Shown piece by piece: positions 13,092-26,453 of a DNA stretch of 64,000 bases (position 1 is its first letter; every line of letters begins with the position of its first letter). The stretch lies in the NCBI RefSeq assembly GCF_032452875.1, contig NW_026894320.1:1-64000 (forward strand). The letters run 5' to 3'. Source of the stretch: Bos javanicus (lineage: Eukaryota; Chordata; Mammalia; Artiodactyla; Bovidae). A program made the translations under genes and the position numbers. The notes under the pieces were generated by a model. It searched no databases, had not been told where the DNA came from, and was given only the letters and a program-made list of their open reading frames with translations.

Positions 13092-14489
13092 CATGACTCG
13101 AGAGCAATGACGCGCTCCCCCTCGCCACTCGCATGGAGACCCGACTTCCCTGGCGCCCCACGAGAGGCTCACTGACCTCGCCGTCGTACCTCGTGAGAAA
13201 CCGCACACTGGGGCCGCCGCTGAGAACAACCCCGAGCCTCCCCCGTCATCGCGGAGATGAGGGCCTTCGTCTCCTGCATGGCCTAGAGGCCAACCTCGCA
13301 ACCTCTCTCCAAACGCCTCAGGAGGCTTGACTTCTTTTAGTCCACCCAGTGAGCTCCACAGATACCCGTCGCGACTCGAGAGCAGAACGGGGTTCTTTGC
13401 TTCCACTCGAGATGAATGCCTGTCTCCCCGGGGGCGTCTGGAATGCAACCCAGAGATCCCTGTCGCCCCTGGATAGGAACATTGGCTTCTGGACACAAGC
13501 CTAGATGAGGTCTATTGGCCCTGCAGTCACTCGAGAGCAGTCCCCAGCTTTCCTTCGCAACTCGAATGGAAGATTGGACTTCCCTGGGCCAACACAAGAG
13601 GCATCCTGAATTCCCCGTCGTAACTCGAGAATCCCGCCGCAACTCGAGAAAATCCACGTGGCTCCCCCGTCATCGCAAGATGAAGCCCTTTCCCGCTACA
13701 GCGTCTCAGGAGAAGTCCCACGTTAGGAATTGGAGGTCGAAACGGTGCTTGGCACCCTTGATGCGACCCACAAAGTTCCCCGACATCCCGGTCTCCCTCG
13801 AGAGGAACACCGAGGTTTTCCCGCACCACTTCCTCTGAGCCCCTTCTACCCTCCTGATCTGGACAGGAGGGTCGACTCCCCTGCTTTGTCTGGAAGGGGT
13901 TCCCGACCTTCCGGTCGCACCTCAGGATGAGGCCGGTCTCACGACGACATTCCAGGCGTGGCCTCGTGGGTGGTTCCACATTCCGAAGGACCCCGATTTC
14001 CCGGTCCCCTCTTGATAAGAACCCGATGCCCGGACACCTCTTCGAACTCCACCCTGTGAATGAAGTCAACACGAAGGGGCAGTGACTCGCCCGTGCATCG
14101 TCGGGAAAAGACCCCAGGTTCCAAATACCGCTCGACAAGTGGCCTGTCTCCCCGGGAACACCTCGAGAGGCAAGCGGAGTTCCATGCCTCAACGCAAGAC
14201 GAGGCCTGACTCTCCTGTCCCAAGTCTGCAGGGACCTTGCGGTCGGAGTCTGAAGTCAGAGGAACCCTGAGGTTCCTGCCTCAACTGGAGATGAGGCCCT
14301 CTTCCAATGCACGAAACCCAGTGGAGTGCCGAGAGGCCCCTCCCACCTCCAGTTTCCCTGACTTCTCAGAGCCACCATGAGAAGCCCCTGAGGTCACCTG
14401 CACAAGTCGAGGGACCCCAGGGTGTCCTGCCTCAACCCGAGAAAGACCTCGAGAGACCTTCTTCAGCACGTCTCGAGGCCAGATTCCCC
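13092..14489 (+). repeat. Satellite unit 7 (S, type B)
   Basis: 1,398 bp, second S of L-S-S. Its right end lacks TAC of the target hexamer, so CCC runs directly into LTR 5. B markers occur with ATGAATGCC and a private GGGGGCGTCTGG; one CTCGAG anchor is shortened to CTGAGAAC. Confidence 0.9.
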
Positions 14490-15678
14490 TGCCGTGAGCC
14501 GGCATATTGCATATTGAGTGCATATTGCATATTGCATATTGAGTGCAGCACTTTCCACAGCATCATCATTCAGGATCTGGAATAGCTCCACTGGAATTCT
14601 ATCACTGCTGGGAGCCAGTGAGGAACTCCGCCCATGACAAAGGTCATGAGGAAGGAGGCTCGGCATACGCAAAGGCGGGATCGAGCTTCAGGAGTCCCCT
14701 GGAAATTCTCAGCATATACCCCCAAAACCAGAGTCTGCCTACTTTCTGCTTGTGCTTGCACCTAAACCTCTGACTTTCCGGGGGCTCTGCCCCACTACCT
14801 CTCTCTGAAAAAAAGAGTTAGCTTACAGTTCCAGTTAATAATTCCTGGGTGTGACAGTGTTTAACCTACAAACTCCTTTGGAAATCCTCTAGCCTGCCTG
14901 AATAGGTTTTCCGGCCACATGTGATTGTTCAGAGCCTCCCAACTGTGAGAGGCAGGAGATGTTCTAAACTGTCTAAACACAAATTCTTTTGAGTAGTTAC
15001 AAGATTGATTAGAAATTGTATTGGTGAATGGTTTTTCACTTGTTGGGCCATTGTTTGCTGCTAAGTTTCCATATCCCTTACCTGCTGTGTCCCTGGCAGT
15101 GTATTGATTAATATAATTGGTGTAAGTAGTAGCTTTAATGTTTGTAACCTGGGACCCTTGAGTTAATTCTTTTTCTTGTTATAGCCCACCACACCTTTGC
15201 TCTGTAGGAATGCAACTTTATCTAATGCTTTTTTGGAGGGTGGCTCCTGACCAACCACCTTTAGAGAAAAATAAGTTTTCTGAAGAAAAGGTCTTAAAAT
15301 GTTAACAGGCCTCCGGGCCAGAAGATGATACAAATCACCTAAGCTTTTGCATATGATAAGTTTGCAGGAAGAAAGCCTGGTTTTGCAGACTCTACCCCTT
15401 CCCCCATTATCCTCTATGCATAACTTAAGGTATAAAAACTACTTTGAAAAATAAAGTGCGGGCCTTGTTCACCGAAACTTGGTCTCACCATGTCGTTCTT
15501 TCTCTTACCTTCTGGCTGAATTATTCAGCCTCTTTTCGCCACTGAATTTCCTCACTGAGCTATCCTCATTCTATTACTCTTTATATCCTTAATTAACATT
15601 TAATTAAGCAGTGGTTTCCTGTCTTCGCCTACGCCGTCTCCTTGAATACCCTGGATCAGCCGGGGCTGGTCCCCGGCA
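14490..15678 (+). mobile_element. Solo LTR copy 5
   Basis: 1,189 bp. The left junction has lost 3 bp (CCCCTGCCG for CCCCTACTGCCG); the right target is reduced to CTAC. The octamer is changed to ATACAAAT (15328-15335). TATAAAAA is at 15431-15438, AATAAA at 15450-15455 and the palindrome at 15588-15608. A further deletion gives GGTTTTGCAGACTC. Confidence 0.92.
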
Positions 15679-17080
15679 CTACCATGGCTCGAGAGCAATG
15701 ACGCGCTCGCCCTCGCCACTCGCATGGAGACCCGACTTCCCTGGCGCCCCACGAGAGGCTCACTGACCTCGCCGTCGTACCTCGTGAGAAAGCGCACACT
15801 GGGGCCGCCGCTCGAGAACAACCCCAAGACTCCCCCGTCATCGCGAGATGAGGGCCTTCGTCTCCTGCATGGCCTAGAGACCAATCTCGCGACCTCTCTC
15901 CAAAGCCTCAGGAGGCTTGACTCCCTTTAGTCCACCCAGTGAGCTCCAAGAGATACCCGTCGCGACTCGAGAGCAGAGCGGGGTTCTTTGCTTCCACTCG
16001 AGATGGATGCCTGTCTCCCCGGGTGTGTCTGGAATGCAACCCCGAGATCCCTGTCGCCCCTGGAGAGGAACACTGGCTTCTGGACACAAGCCTAGATGAG
16101 GTCTATTGGCCCTGCAGTCACTCGAGAGAAATCCCCAGCTTTCCTTCGCAACTCGAATGGAAGATTGGACTTCCCTGGGCCTACACAAGAAGCATCCTGA
16201 ATTCCCCGTCGTAAGTCGAGAATCCTGCTACACCTCGAGAAAAACCACGTGGTTCCCCCGTCATCGCAAGATGTAGCCCTGTGCCGCTACAGCGTCTCAG
16301 GAGAAGTCCCACGTTAGGAATTGGAGTTCGAAACGGTACTTGTCTCCCTTGATGCGACCCACAAAGTGCCCCGACATCCCGGTCTCCCTCGAGAGGAACA
16401 CCGAGTTTTCTGGCAACACTTCCTCTGAGCCTCTTCTACCCTCCTGATCTGGACAGGAGGGTCGACTCCCCTGCTTTGTCTGGAAGGGGTTCCCGGCCTT
16501 CCGGTCGCACCTCAGGATGAGGCCGGTCTCACGACGACATTCCAGACGTGGCCTCGTGGGTGGTTCCACATTCCGAAGGACCCCGATTTCCCGGTCCCCT
16601 CTTGATAAGAACCCGATGCCCGGACACCTCTTCGAACTCCACCCTGTGAATGAAGTCAACACGAAGGGGCAGTGACTCGCCCGTGCATCGTCGGGAAAGA
16701 CCCCCAGGTTCCAAATGCCGCTCGACAAGTGGCCTGTCTCCCCGGAACACCTCGAGAGGCAAGCGGAGTTCCATGCCTCAACCCAAGACGAGGCCTGACT
16801 CTCCTGTCCCAAGTCTGCAGGGACCTTGCGGTCGGAGTCTGAAGTCAGAGGAACCCTGAGGTTCCTGCCTCAACTGGAGATGAGGCCCTCTTCCAATGCA
16901 CCAAACCCAGTGGAGTGCCGAGAGGCCCCTCCCCCCTCCAGTTTCCCTGACTTCTCAGAGCCACCATGAGAAGCCCCCTGAGGTCACCTGCACAAGTCGA
17001 GGGACCCCAGGGTGTCCTGCCTCAACCCGAAAGACCTCGAGAGACCTTCTTCAACACGTCTCGAGGCCAGATTCCCCTAC
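15679..17080 (+). repeat. Satellite unit 8 (S, type A)
   Basis: 1,402 bp, first S of L-S-S, ending in an empty site at 17075-17080 followed by TATGACTTGAGAG. Type A with GAAAGCGCACAC. It has AGATGTAGCCC where units 4 and 6 have AGATGAAGCCC, a variant shared with units 14-18 and with 20, 22, 24 and 26. Confidence 0.9.
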
Positions 17081-18481
17081 TATGACTTGAGAGCAATGAC
17101 GCGCTCCCCCTCGCCATTCGCATGGAGACCCGACTTCCTTGCCGCCCCACGAGAGGCTCACTGACCTCGCCGTCGTACCTCGCGAGAAACCGCACACTGG
17201 GGCCGCCGCTCGAGAACAACCCCGAGCCTCCCCCGTCATCGCGAGATGAGGGCCTTCGTCTCCTGCATGGCCTAGAGACCAGTCTCTCCACCTCTCTCCA
17301 AACGCCTCAGGAGGCTTGACTCCCTTTAGTCCACCCAGTGAGCTCCAAGAGATACCCGTCGCGACTCGAGAGCAGAGCGGGGTTCTTTGCTTCCACTCGA
17401 GATGGATGCCTGTCTCCCCGGGTGCGTCTGGAATGCAACCCCGAGATCCCTTTCGCCCCTGGAGAGGAACATTGGCTTCTGGACACAAGCCTAGATGAGG
17501 TCTATTGGCCCTGCAGTCACTCGAGAGCAATCCCCAGCTTTCCTTCGCAACTCGAATGGAAGATTGGACTTCCCTGGGCCAACACAAGAGGCATCCTGAA
17601 TTCCCCGTCGTAACTCGAGAATCCCGCTGCAACTCGAGAAAATCCACGTGGCTCCCCCGTCATCGCAAGATGAAGCCCTTTCCCACTACAGCGTCTCAGG
17701 AGAAGTCCCACGTTAGGAATTGGAGGTCGAAACGGTACTTGGCACCCTTGATGCGACCCACAAAGTGCCCCGACATCCCGGTCTCCCTCGAGAGGAACAC
17801 CGAGGTTTTCCCGCACCACTTCCTCTGAGCCCTTCTACCCTCCTGATCTGGACAGGAGGGTCGACTCCCCTACTTTGTCTGGAAGGGGTTCCCGGCCTTC
17901 CGGTCGCACCTCAGGATGAGGCCGGTCTCACGATGACATTCCAGACGTGGCCTCGTGGGTGGTTCCACATTCCGAAGGACCCCGATTTCCCGGTCCCCTC
18001 TTGATAAGAACCCGATGCCCGGACACCTCTTCGAACTCCACCCTGTGAATGAAGTCAACACGAAGGGGCAGTGACTCGCCCGTGCATCGTCGGGAAAAGA
18101 CCCCCAGGTTCCAAATACCGCTCGACAAGTGGCCTGTCTCCCCGGGAACACCTCGAGAGGCAAGCGGAGTTCCATGCCTCAGCCCAAGACGAGGCCTGAC
18201 TCTCCTGTCCCAAGTCTGCAGGGACCTTGCGGTCGGAGTCTGAAGTCAGAGGAACCCTGAGGTTCCTGCCTCAACTGGAGATGAGGCCCTCTTCCAATGC
18301 ACCAAACCCAGTGGAGTGCCGAGAGGCCCCTCCCACCTCCAGTTTCCCTGACTTCTCAGAGCCACCATGAGAAGCCCCTGAGGTCACCTGCACAAGTCGA
18401 GGGACCCAGGGTGTCCTGCCTCAACCCGAGAAAGACCTCGAGAGACCTTCTTCAACACGTCTCGAGGCCAGATTCCCCTAC
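17081..18481 (+). repeat. Satellite unit 9 (S, type B)
   Basis: 1,401 bp, second S of L-S-S. Type B with CCTCGCGAGAAACC and CCCTTTCGCCCC, both also found in unit 27, which lies 39.4 kb to the right. An intact CCCTAC precedes LTR 6. Confidence 0.9.
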
Positions 18482-19668
18482 TGCCGTGAGCCGGCATATT
18501 GCATATTGAGTGCATATTGCATATTGCATATTGAGTGCAGCTTTTCCACAGCATCATCTTTCAGGATCTGGAATAGCTCCACTGGAATTCTATCACTGCT
18601 GGGAGCCAGTGAGGAACTCCGCCCATGACAAAGGTCATGAGGAAGGAGGCTCGGCATACGCAAAGGCGGGATCGAGCTTCAGGAGTCCCCCTGGAAATTC
18701 TCGAGCATATACCCCCAAAACCAGAGTCTGCCTACTTTCTGCTTGTGCTTGCACCTAAACCTCTGACTTTACGGGGGCTCTGCCCACTACCTCTCTGAAA
18801 AAGAGTTAGCTTACAGTTCCAGTTAATAATTCCTGGGTGTGACAGTGTTTAACCTACAAACTCCTTTGGAAATCCTCTAGCCTGCCTGAATAGGTTTTTC
18901 AAGCCACATGTGATTGTTCAGAGCCTCCCAACTGTGAGAGGCAGGAGATGTTCTAAACTGTCTAAACACAAATTCTTTTGAGTAGTTACAAGATTGATTA
19001 GAAATTGTATTGGTGAATGGTTTTTCACTTGTTGGGCCATTGTTTGCTGCTAAGTTTCCATATCCCTTACCTGCTGTGTCCCTGGCAGTGTATTGATTAA
19101 TATAATTGGTGTAAGTAGTAGCTTTAATGTTTGTAACCTGGGACCCTTGAGTTAATTCTTTTTCTTGTTATAGCCCACCACACCTTTGCTCTGTAGGAAT
19201 GCAACTTTATCTAATGCTTTTTGGAGGGTGGCTCCTGACCAACCACCTTTAGAGAAAAATAAGTTTTCTGAAGAAAAGGTCTTAAAATGTTAACAGGCCT
19301 CCGGGCCAGAAGATGATGCAAATCACCTAAGCTTTTGCATATGATAAGTTTGCAGGAAGAAAGCCTGGTTTGCTGCAAGACTCTACCCCTTCCCCCATTA
19401 TCCTCTATGCATAACTTAAGGTATAAAAACTACTTTGAAAAATAAAGTGCGGGCCTTGTTCACCGAAACTTGGTCTCACCATGTCGTTCTCTCTTACCTT
19501 CTGGCTGAATTATTCAGCCTCTTTTCTCACTGAATTTCCTCACTGAGCTATCCTCATTCTATTACTCTTTATATCCTTAATTAACATTTAATTAAGCAGT
19601 GGTTTCCTGATCTTCGCCTACGCCGTCTCCTTCGAATACCCTGGATCAGCCGGGGCTGGTCCCCGGCA
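18482..19668 (+). mobile_element. Solo LTR copy 6
   Basis: 1,187 bp with intact TGCCG and CGGCA ends and CCCTAC on both sides (right copy 19669-19674). Octamer at 19316-19323, TATAAAAA at 19422-19429, AATAAA at 19441-19446, palindrome at 19576-19596. Private: TTTTTCAAGCCACATG for TTTTCCGGCCACATG, and a shortened TCGTTCTCTC. Confidence 0.94.
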
Positions 19669-21072
19669 CCCTACCATGGCTCGAGAGCAATGACGCGCTC
19701 GCCCTCGCCACTCGCATGGAGACCCGACTTCCCTGGCGCCCCACGAGAGGCTCACTGACCTCGCCGTCGTACCTCGTGAGAAACGCACACTGGGGCCGCC
19801 GCTCGAGAACAACCCCAAGACTCCCCCGTCATCGCGAGATGAGGGCCTTCGTCTCCTGCATGGCCTAGAGACCAATCTCGAGACCTCTCTCCAAAAGCCT
19901 CAGGAGGCTTGACTCCCTTTAGTCCACCCAGTGAGCTCCAAGAGATGCCCGTCGCGACTCGAGAGCAGAGCGGGGTTCTTTGCTTCCACTCGAGATGGAT
20001 GCCTGTCTCCCCGGGTGTGTCTGGAATGCAACCCCGAGATCCCTGTCGCCCCTGGAGAGGAACACTGGCTTCTGGACACAAGCCTAGATGAGGTCTATTG
20101 GCCCTGCAGTCACTCGAGAGCAATCCCCAGCTTTCCTTCGCAACTCGAATGGAAGATTGGACTTCCCTGGGCCTACACAAGAGGCATCCTGAATTCCCCG
20201 TCGTAATTCGAGAATCCTGCTACACCTCGAGAAAAACCACGTGGTTCCCCCGTCATCGCAAGATGAAGCCCTGTGCCGCTACAGCGTCTCAGGAGAAGTC
20301 CCACGTTAGGAATTGGAGTTCGAAACGGTACTTGGCACCCTTGATGCGACCCACAAAGTGCCCCGACATCCCGGTCTCCCTCGAGAGGAACACCGAGGTT
20401 TTCTGGCAACACTTCCTCTGAGCCTCTTCTACCCTCCTGATCTGGACAGGAGGGTCGACTCCCCTGCTTTGTCTGGAAGGGGTTCCCGACCTTCCGGTCG
20501 CACCTCAGGATGAGGCCGGTCTCACGACGACATTCCAGACGTGGCCTCGTGGGTGGTTCCACATTCCGAAGGACCCCGATTTCCCGGTCCCCTCTTGATA
20601 AGAACCCGATGCCCGGACACCTCTTCGAACTCCACCCTGTGAATGAAGTCAACACGAAGGGGCAGTGACTCGCCCGTGCATCGTCGGGAAAAGACCCCCA
20701 GGTTCCAAATACCGCTCGACAAGTGGCCTGTCTCCCCGGGAACACCTCGAGAGGCAAGCGGAGTTCCATGCCTCAACCCAAGACGAGGCCTGACTCTCCT
20801 GTCCCAAGTCTGCAGGGACCTTGCGGTCGGAGTCTGAAGTCAGAGGAACCCTGAGGTTCCTGCCTCAACTGGAGATGAGGCCCTCTTCCAATGCACCAAA
20901 CCCAGTGGAGTGCCGAGAGGCCCCTCCCACCTCCAGTTTCCCTGACTTCTCAGAGCCACCATGAGAAGCCCCCTGAGGTCACCTGCACAAGTCGAGGGAC
21001 CCAGGGTGTCCTGCCTCAACCCGAGACCTCGAGAGACCTTCTTCAACACGTCTCGAGGCCAGATTCCCCTAC
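19669..21072 (+). repeat. Satellite unit 10 (S, type A)
   Basis: 1,404 bp, first S of L-S-S, ending in empty site 21067-21072. Type A with GGCCTACACAAGAGGC and AGATGAAGCCC, a combination also seen in unit 28. Private ATCTCGAGACC and AGAGATGCCCG. Confidence 0.9.
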
Positions 21073-22473
21073 CATGACTCGAGAGCAATGACGCGCTCCC
21101 CCTCGCCACTCGCATGGAGACCCGACTTCCTTGCCGCCCCACGAGAGGCTCACTGACCTCGCCGTCGTACCTCGTGAGAAACCGCACACTGGGGCCGCCG
21201 CTCGAGAACAACCCCGAGCCTCCCCCGTCATCGCGAGATGAGGGCCTTCGTCTCCTGCATGGCCTAGAGACCAATCTCGCGACCTCTCTCCAAACGCCTC
21301 AGGAGGCTTGACTCCCTTTAGTCCACCCAGTGAGCTCCAAGAGATACCCGTCGCGACTCGAGAGCAGAGCGGGGTTCTTTGCTTCCACTCGAGATGGATG
21401 CCTGTCTCCCCGGGTGCGTCTGGAATGCAACCCCGAGATCCCTGTCGCCCCTGGAGAGGAACATTGGCTTCTGGACACAAGCCTAGATGAGGTCTATTGG
21501 CCCTGCAGTCACTCGAGAGCAATCCCCAGCTTTCCTTCGCAACTCGAATGGAAGATTGGACTTCCCTGGGCCAACACAAGAGGCATCCTGAATTCCCCGT
21601 CGTAACTCGAGAATCCCGCTGCAACTCGAGAAAAACCACGTGGCTCCCCCGTCATCGCAAGATGAAGCCCTTTCCCGCTACAGCGTCTCAGGAGAAGTCC
21701 CACGTTAGGAATTGGAGGTCGAAACGGTACTTGGCACCCTTGATGCGACCCACAAAGTGCCCCGACATCCCGGTCTCCCTCGAGAGGAACACCGAGGTTT
21801 TCCCGCACCACTTCCTCTGAGCCCCTTCTACCCTCCTGATCTGGACAGGAGGATCGACTCCCCTGCTTTGTCTGGAAGGGGTTCCCGGCCTTCCGGTCGC
21901 ACCTCAGGATGAGGCCGGTCTCACGACGACATTCCAGACGTGGCCTCGTGGGTGGTTCCACATTCCGAAGGACCCCGATTTCCCGGTCCCCTCTTCATAA
22001 GAACCCGATGCCCGGACACCTCTTCGAACTCCACCCTGTGAATGAAGTCAACACGAAGGGGCAGTGACTCGCCCGTGCATCGTCGGAAAAGACCCCAGGT
22101 TCCAAATACCGCTCGACAAGTGGCCTGTCTCCCCGGGAACACCTCGAGAGGCAAGCGGAGTTCCATGCCTCAACCCAAGACGAGGCCTGACTCTCCTGTC
22201 CCAAGTCTGCAGGGACCTTGCGGTCGGAGTCTGAAATCAGAGGAACCCTGAGGTTCCTGCCTCAACTGGAGATGAGGCCCTCTTCCAATGCACCAAACCC
22301 AGTGGAGTGCCGAGAGGCCCCTCCCACCTCCAGTTTCCCTGACTTCTCAGAGCCACCATGAGAAGCCCCCTGAGGTCACCTGCACAAGTCGAGGGACCCC
22401 AGGGTGTCCTGCCTCAACCCGAGAAGACCTCGAGAGACCTTCTTCAACACGTCTCTAGGCCAGATTCCCCTAC
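21073..22473 (+). repeat. Satellite unit 11 (S, type B)
   Basis: 1,401 bp, second S of L-S-S and close to the type B pattern. Private changes are AGGATCGACTCC, CTCTTCATAAG and GTCTCTAGGCC, the last removing an anchor near the LTR 7 boundary. Confidence 0.9.
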
Positions 22474-23655
22474 TGCCGTGAGCCGGCATATTGCATATTG
22501 AGTGCATATTGCATATTGCATATTGAGTGCAGCACTTTCCACAGCATCATCTTTCAGGATCTGGAATAGCTCCACTGGAATTCTATCACTGCTGGGAGCC
22601 AGTGAGGAACTCCGCCCATGACAAGGTCATCGAGGCTCGGCATACGCAAAGGCGGGATCGAGCTTCAGGAGTCCCCCTGGAAATTCTCGAGCATATACCC
22701 CCAAAACCAGAGTCTGCCTACTTTCTGCTTGTGCTTGCACCTAAACCTCTGACTTTACGGGGGCTCTGCCCCACTACCTCTCTCTGAAAAAACAGTTAGC
22801 TTACAGTTCCAGTTAATAATTCCTGGGTGTGACAGTGTTTAACCTACAAACTCCTTTGGAAATCCTCTAGCCTGCCTGAATAGGTTTTTCCGGCCACATG
22901 TGATTGTTCAGAGCCTCCCAACTGTGAGAGGCAGGAGATGTTCTAAACTGTCTAAACACAAATTCTTTTGAGTAGTTACAAGATTGATTAGAAATTGTAT
23001 TGGTGAATAGTTTTTCACTTGTTGGGCCATTGTTTGCTGCTAAGTTTCCATATCCCTTACCTGCTGTGTCCCTGGCAGTGTATTGATTAATATAATTGGT
23101 GTAAGTAGTAGCTTTAATGTTTGTAACTGGGACCCTTGAGTTAATTCTTTTTCTTGTTATAGCCCACCACACCTTTGCTCTGTAGGAATGCAACTTTATC
23201 TAATGCTTTTTGGAGGGTGGCTCCTGACCAACCACCTTTAGAGAAAAATAAGTTTTCTGAAGAAAAGGTCTTAAAATGTTAACAGGCCTCCGGGCCAGAA
23301 GATGATGCAAATCACCTAAGCTTTTGCATATGATAAGTTTGCAGGAAGAAAGCCTGGTTTGCTGCAAGACTCTACCCCTTCCCCCATTATCCTCTATGCA
23401 TAACTTAAGGTATAAAAACTACTTTGAAAAATAAAGTGCGGGCCTTGTTCACCGAAACTTGGTCTCACCATCGTTCTTTCTCTTACCTTCTGGCTGAATT
23501 ATTCAGCCTCTTTTCCCACTGAATTTCCTCACTGAGCTATCCTCATTCTATTACTCTTTATATCCTTAATTAACATTTAATTAAGCAGTGGTTTCCTGAT
23601 CTTCGCCTACGCCGTCTCTCCTTCGAATACCCTGATCAGCCGGGGCTGGTCCCTT
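22474..23655 (+). mobile_element. Solo LTR copy 7
   Basis: 1,182 bp. The left end is normal. At the right end the terminal CGGCA is gone and GGTCCCTT precedes CCCTAC (23656-23661). Octamer at 23305-23312, TATAAAAA at 23411-23418, AATAAA at 23430-23435, palindrome at 23565-23585. The upstream CATGACAAAGGTCATG element is damaged by a deletion near 22624-22634. Confidence 0.92.
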
Positions 23656-25058
23656 CCCTACCATGGCTCGAGAGCAATGACGCGCTCCCCTCGCCACTCG
23701 CATGGAGACCCGACTTCCCTGGCGCCCCACGAGAGGCTCACTGACCTCGCCGTCGTACCTCGTGAGAAACCGCACACTGGGGCCGCCGCTCGAGAACAAC
23801 CCCGAGATTCCCCCGTCATCGAGAGATGAGGGCCTTCGTCTCCTGCATGGCCTAGAGACCAATCTCGCGACCTCTCTCCAAACGCCTCAGGAGGCTTGAC
23901 TCCCTTGAGTCCACCCAGTGAGCTCCAAGAGATACCCGTCGCGATTCGAGAGCAGAGCAGGGTTCTTTGCTTCCACTCGAGATGAATGCCTGTCTCCCCA
24001 GGTGCGTCTGGAATGCAACCCCGAGATCCCTGTCGCCCCTGGAGAGGAACATTGGCTTCTGGACACAAGCCTAGATGAGGTCTATTGGCCCTGCAGTCAC
24101 TCGAGAGCAATCCCCAGCTTTCCTTCGCAGCTCGAATGGAAGATTGGACTTGCCTGGGCCAACACAAGAAGCAGCCTGAATTCCCCGTCGTAACTCGAGA
24201 ATCCCGCCGTAACTGGAGAAAAACCACGTGGCTCCCCCGTCATCGCAAGATGAAGCCCTTTCCCGCTGCAGCGCCTCAGGAGAAGTCCCACGTTAGGAAT
24301 TGGAGGTCGAAAGGGCACTTGGCACCCTTGATGCGACCCACAAAGTTCCCCGAAATCCCGGTCTCCCTCGAGAGGAACACTGAGGTTTTCCGGCACCCCC
24401 TCCTCTGAGCCCTTTCTCCCCTCCTGATCTGGACAGGAGGGTCGACTCCCCTGCTTTGTCTGGAAGGGGTTCCCGACCTTCCGGTCGCACCTCAGGATGA
24501 GGCCGGTCTCACGAAGACATTCCAGACGTGGCCTCGTGGGTGGTTCCACATTCCGTAGGACCCGGATTTCCCGGTCCCTCTTGATAAGAACCCGATGCCC
24601 GGACACCTCTGCGAACTCCACCCTGTGAATGAAGTCAACACGAAGGGGCAGTTTTTCCGTGCATCGTTCGGAAAAACCCCAGGTTCCAAATACAGCTCGA
24701 CAAGTGGCCTCTCTCCCCGGGGACATCTCGAGAGGCAAGCGGAGTTCCATGCCTCAACCCAAGACGAGGCCTGACTCTCCTGTCCCCAGTCTGCAGGGAC
24801 CCTGCGATCGGAGTCTGAAATCAGAGGTACCCTGCGGTTCCTGCCTCAACTGGAGATGAGGCCCTCTTCCAATGCACCAAACCCAGTGGGGTCCCGAGAG
24901 GCCCCTCCCACCTCCAGTTTCCCTGGCTTCTCAGAGCCACCATGAGAAGCCCCCTGAGGTCACCTGCACAAGTCGAGGGGACCCAGGGTTTCCTGCCTCA
25001 ACCCGAGAAAGACCTCGAGAGACCTTCTTCAACACGTCTCGAGGCCAGATTCCCCTAC
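23656..25058 (+). repeat. Satellite unit 12 (S, type C)
   Basis: 1,403 bp, the clearest complete type C unit: CCGAGATTCC, CGAGAGATGAG, CCCTTGAGTCC, GACTTGCCTGG, AGGGCACTTGG, CGAAATCCCGG, ACGAAGACATT and CCGTAGGACC. These recur in unit 30 at the right window edge. It ends in an empty site (25053-25058) followed by CATGGCTCGGGAGC, a sequence otherwise typical of LTR right flanks. Confidence 0.9.
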
Positions 25059-26453
25059 CATGGCTCGGGAGCAATGACGCGCTCCCCTCGCCACTCGCAT
25101 GGAGACCCGACTTCCCTGGCGCCCCACGAGAGGCTCACTGACCTCGCCGTCGTACCTCGTGAGAAACCGCACACTGGGGCCGCCGCTCGAGAACAACCCC
25201 GAGCCTCCCCGTCATCGAGAGATGAGGGCCTTCGTCTCCTGCGTGGCCTAGAGACCAGTCTCGCGACCTCTCTCCAAACGCCTCAGGAGGCTTGACTCCC
25301 TTGAGTCCACCCAGTGAGCTCCAAGAGATACCCGTCGCGATTCGAGAGCAGAGCGGGGTTCTTTGCTTCCACTCGAGATGGATGCCTGTCTCCCGGGTGC
25401 GTCTGGAATGCAACCCCGAGATCCCTGTCGCCCCTGGAGAGGAACATTGGCTTCTGGACACAAGCCTAGATGAGGTCTATTGGCCCTGCAGTCACTCGAG
25501 AGCAATCCCCAGCTTTCCTTCGCAGCTCGAATGGAAGATTGGACTTCCTGGGCCAACACAAGAGGCATCCTGAATTCCCAGTCGTAACTCGAGAATCCTG
25601 CTACACCTCGAGAAAAACCACGTAGTTCCCCCGTCATCGCAAGATGAAGGCCTTTCCCACTACAGCGTCTCAGGAGAAGTCCCACGTTAGGTATTGGAGG
25701 TTGAAACGGTACTTGGCACCCTTGATGCGACCCACAAAGTGCCCCGACATCCCGGTCTCCCTCAAGAGGAACACCGAGGTTTTCCGGCACCACTTCCTCT
25801 GAGCCCCTTCTACCCTCCTGATCTGGACAGGAGGGTCGACTCCCCTGCTTTGTCTGGAAGGGGTTCCCGGCCTTCCGGTCGCACCTCAGGATGAGGCCGG
25901 TCTCACGACGACATTCCAGACGTGGCCTCGTGGGTGGTTCCACATTCCGAAGGACCCCGATTTCCCGGTCCCCTCTTGATAAGAACCCGATGCCCGGACA
26001 CCTCTCCGAACTCCACCCTGTGAATGAAGTCAACACGAAGGGGCAGTGACTCGCCGGTGCATCGTCGGGAAAAGACCCCAGGTTCCAAATACCGCTCGAC
26101 AAGCGGCCTCTCTCCCCGGGAACACCTCGAGAGGCAAGCGGAGTTCCATGCCTCAACCCAAGACGAGGCCTGACTCTCCTGTCCCCAGTCTGCAGGGACC
26201 TTGCGGTCGGAGTCTGAAGTCAGAGGTACCCTGAGGTTCCTGCCTCAGCTGGAGATGAGGCCCTCTTCCAATGCACCAAACCCAGTGGAGTGCCGAGAGG
26301 CCCCTCCCACCTCCAGTTTCCCTGGCTTCTCAGAGCCACCATGAGAAGCCCCCTGAGGTCACCTGCACAAGTCGAGGGACCCCAGGGTGTCCTGCCTCAA
26401 CCGAAAGACCTCGAGAGACCTTCTTCAGCACGTCTCGAGGCCAGATTCCCTAC
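25059..26453 (+). repeat. Satellite unit 13 (S, B/C mosaic)
   Basis: 1,395 bp, second S of the sixth L-S-S. It starts C-like (CTCCCCTCGCC, CGAGAGATGAG, CCCTTGAGTCC) and turns B/A-like, with CATCCTGAATTCC, GCTACACCTCGAG and a private ACGTAGTTCC. It marks the end of the first L-S-S run. Confidence 0.88.
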
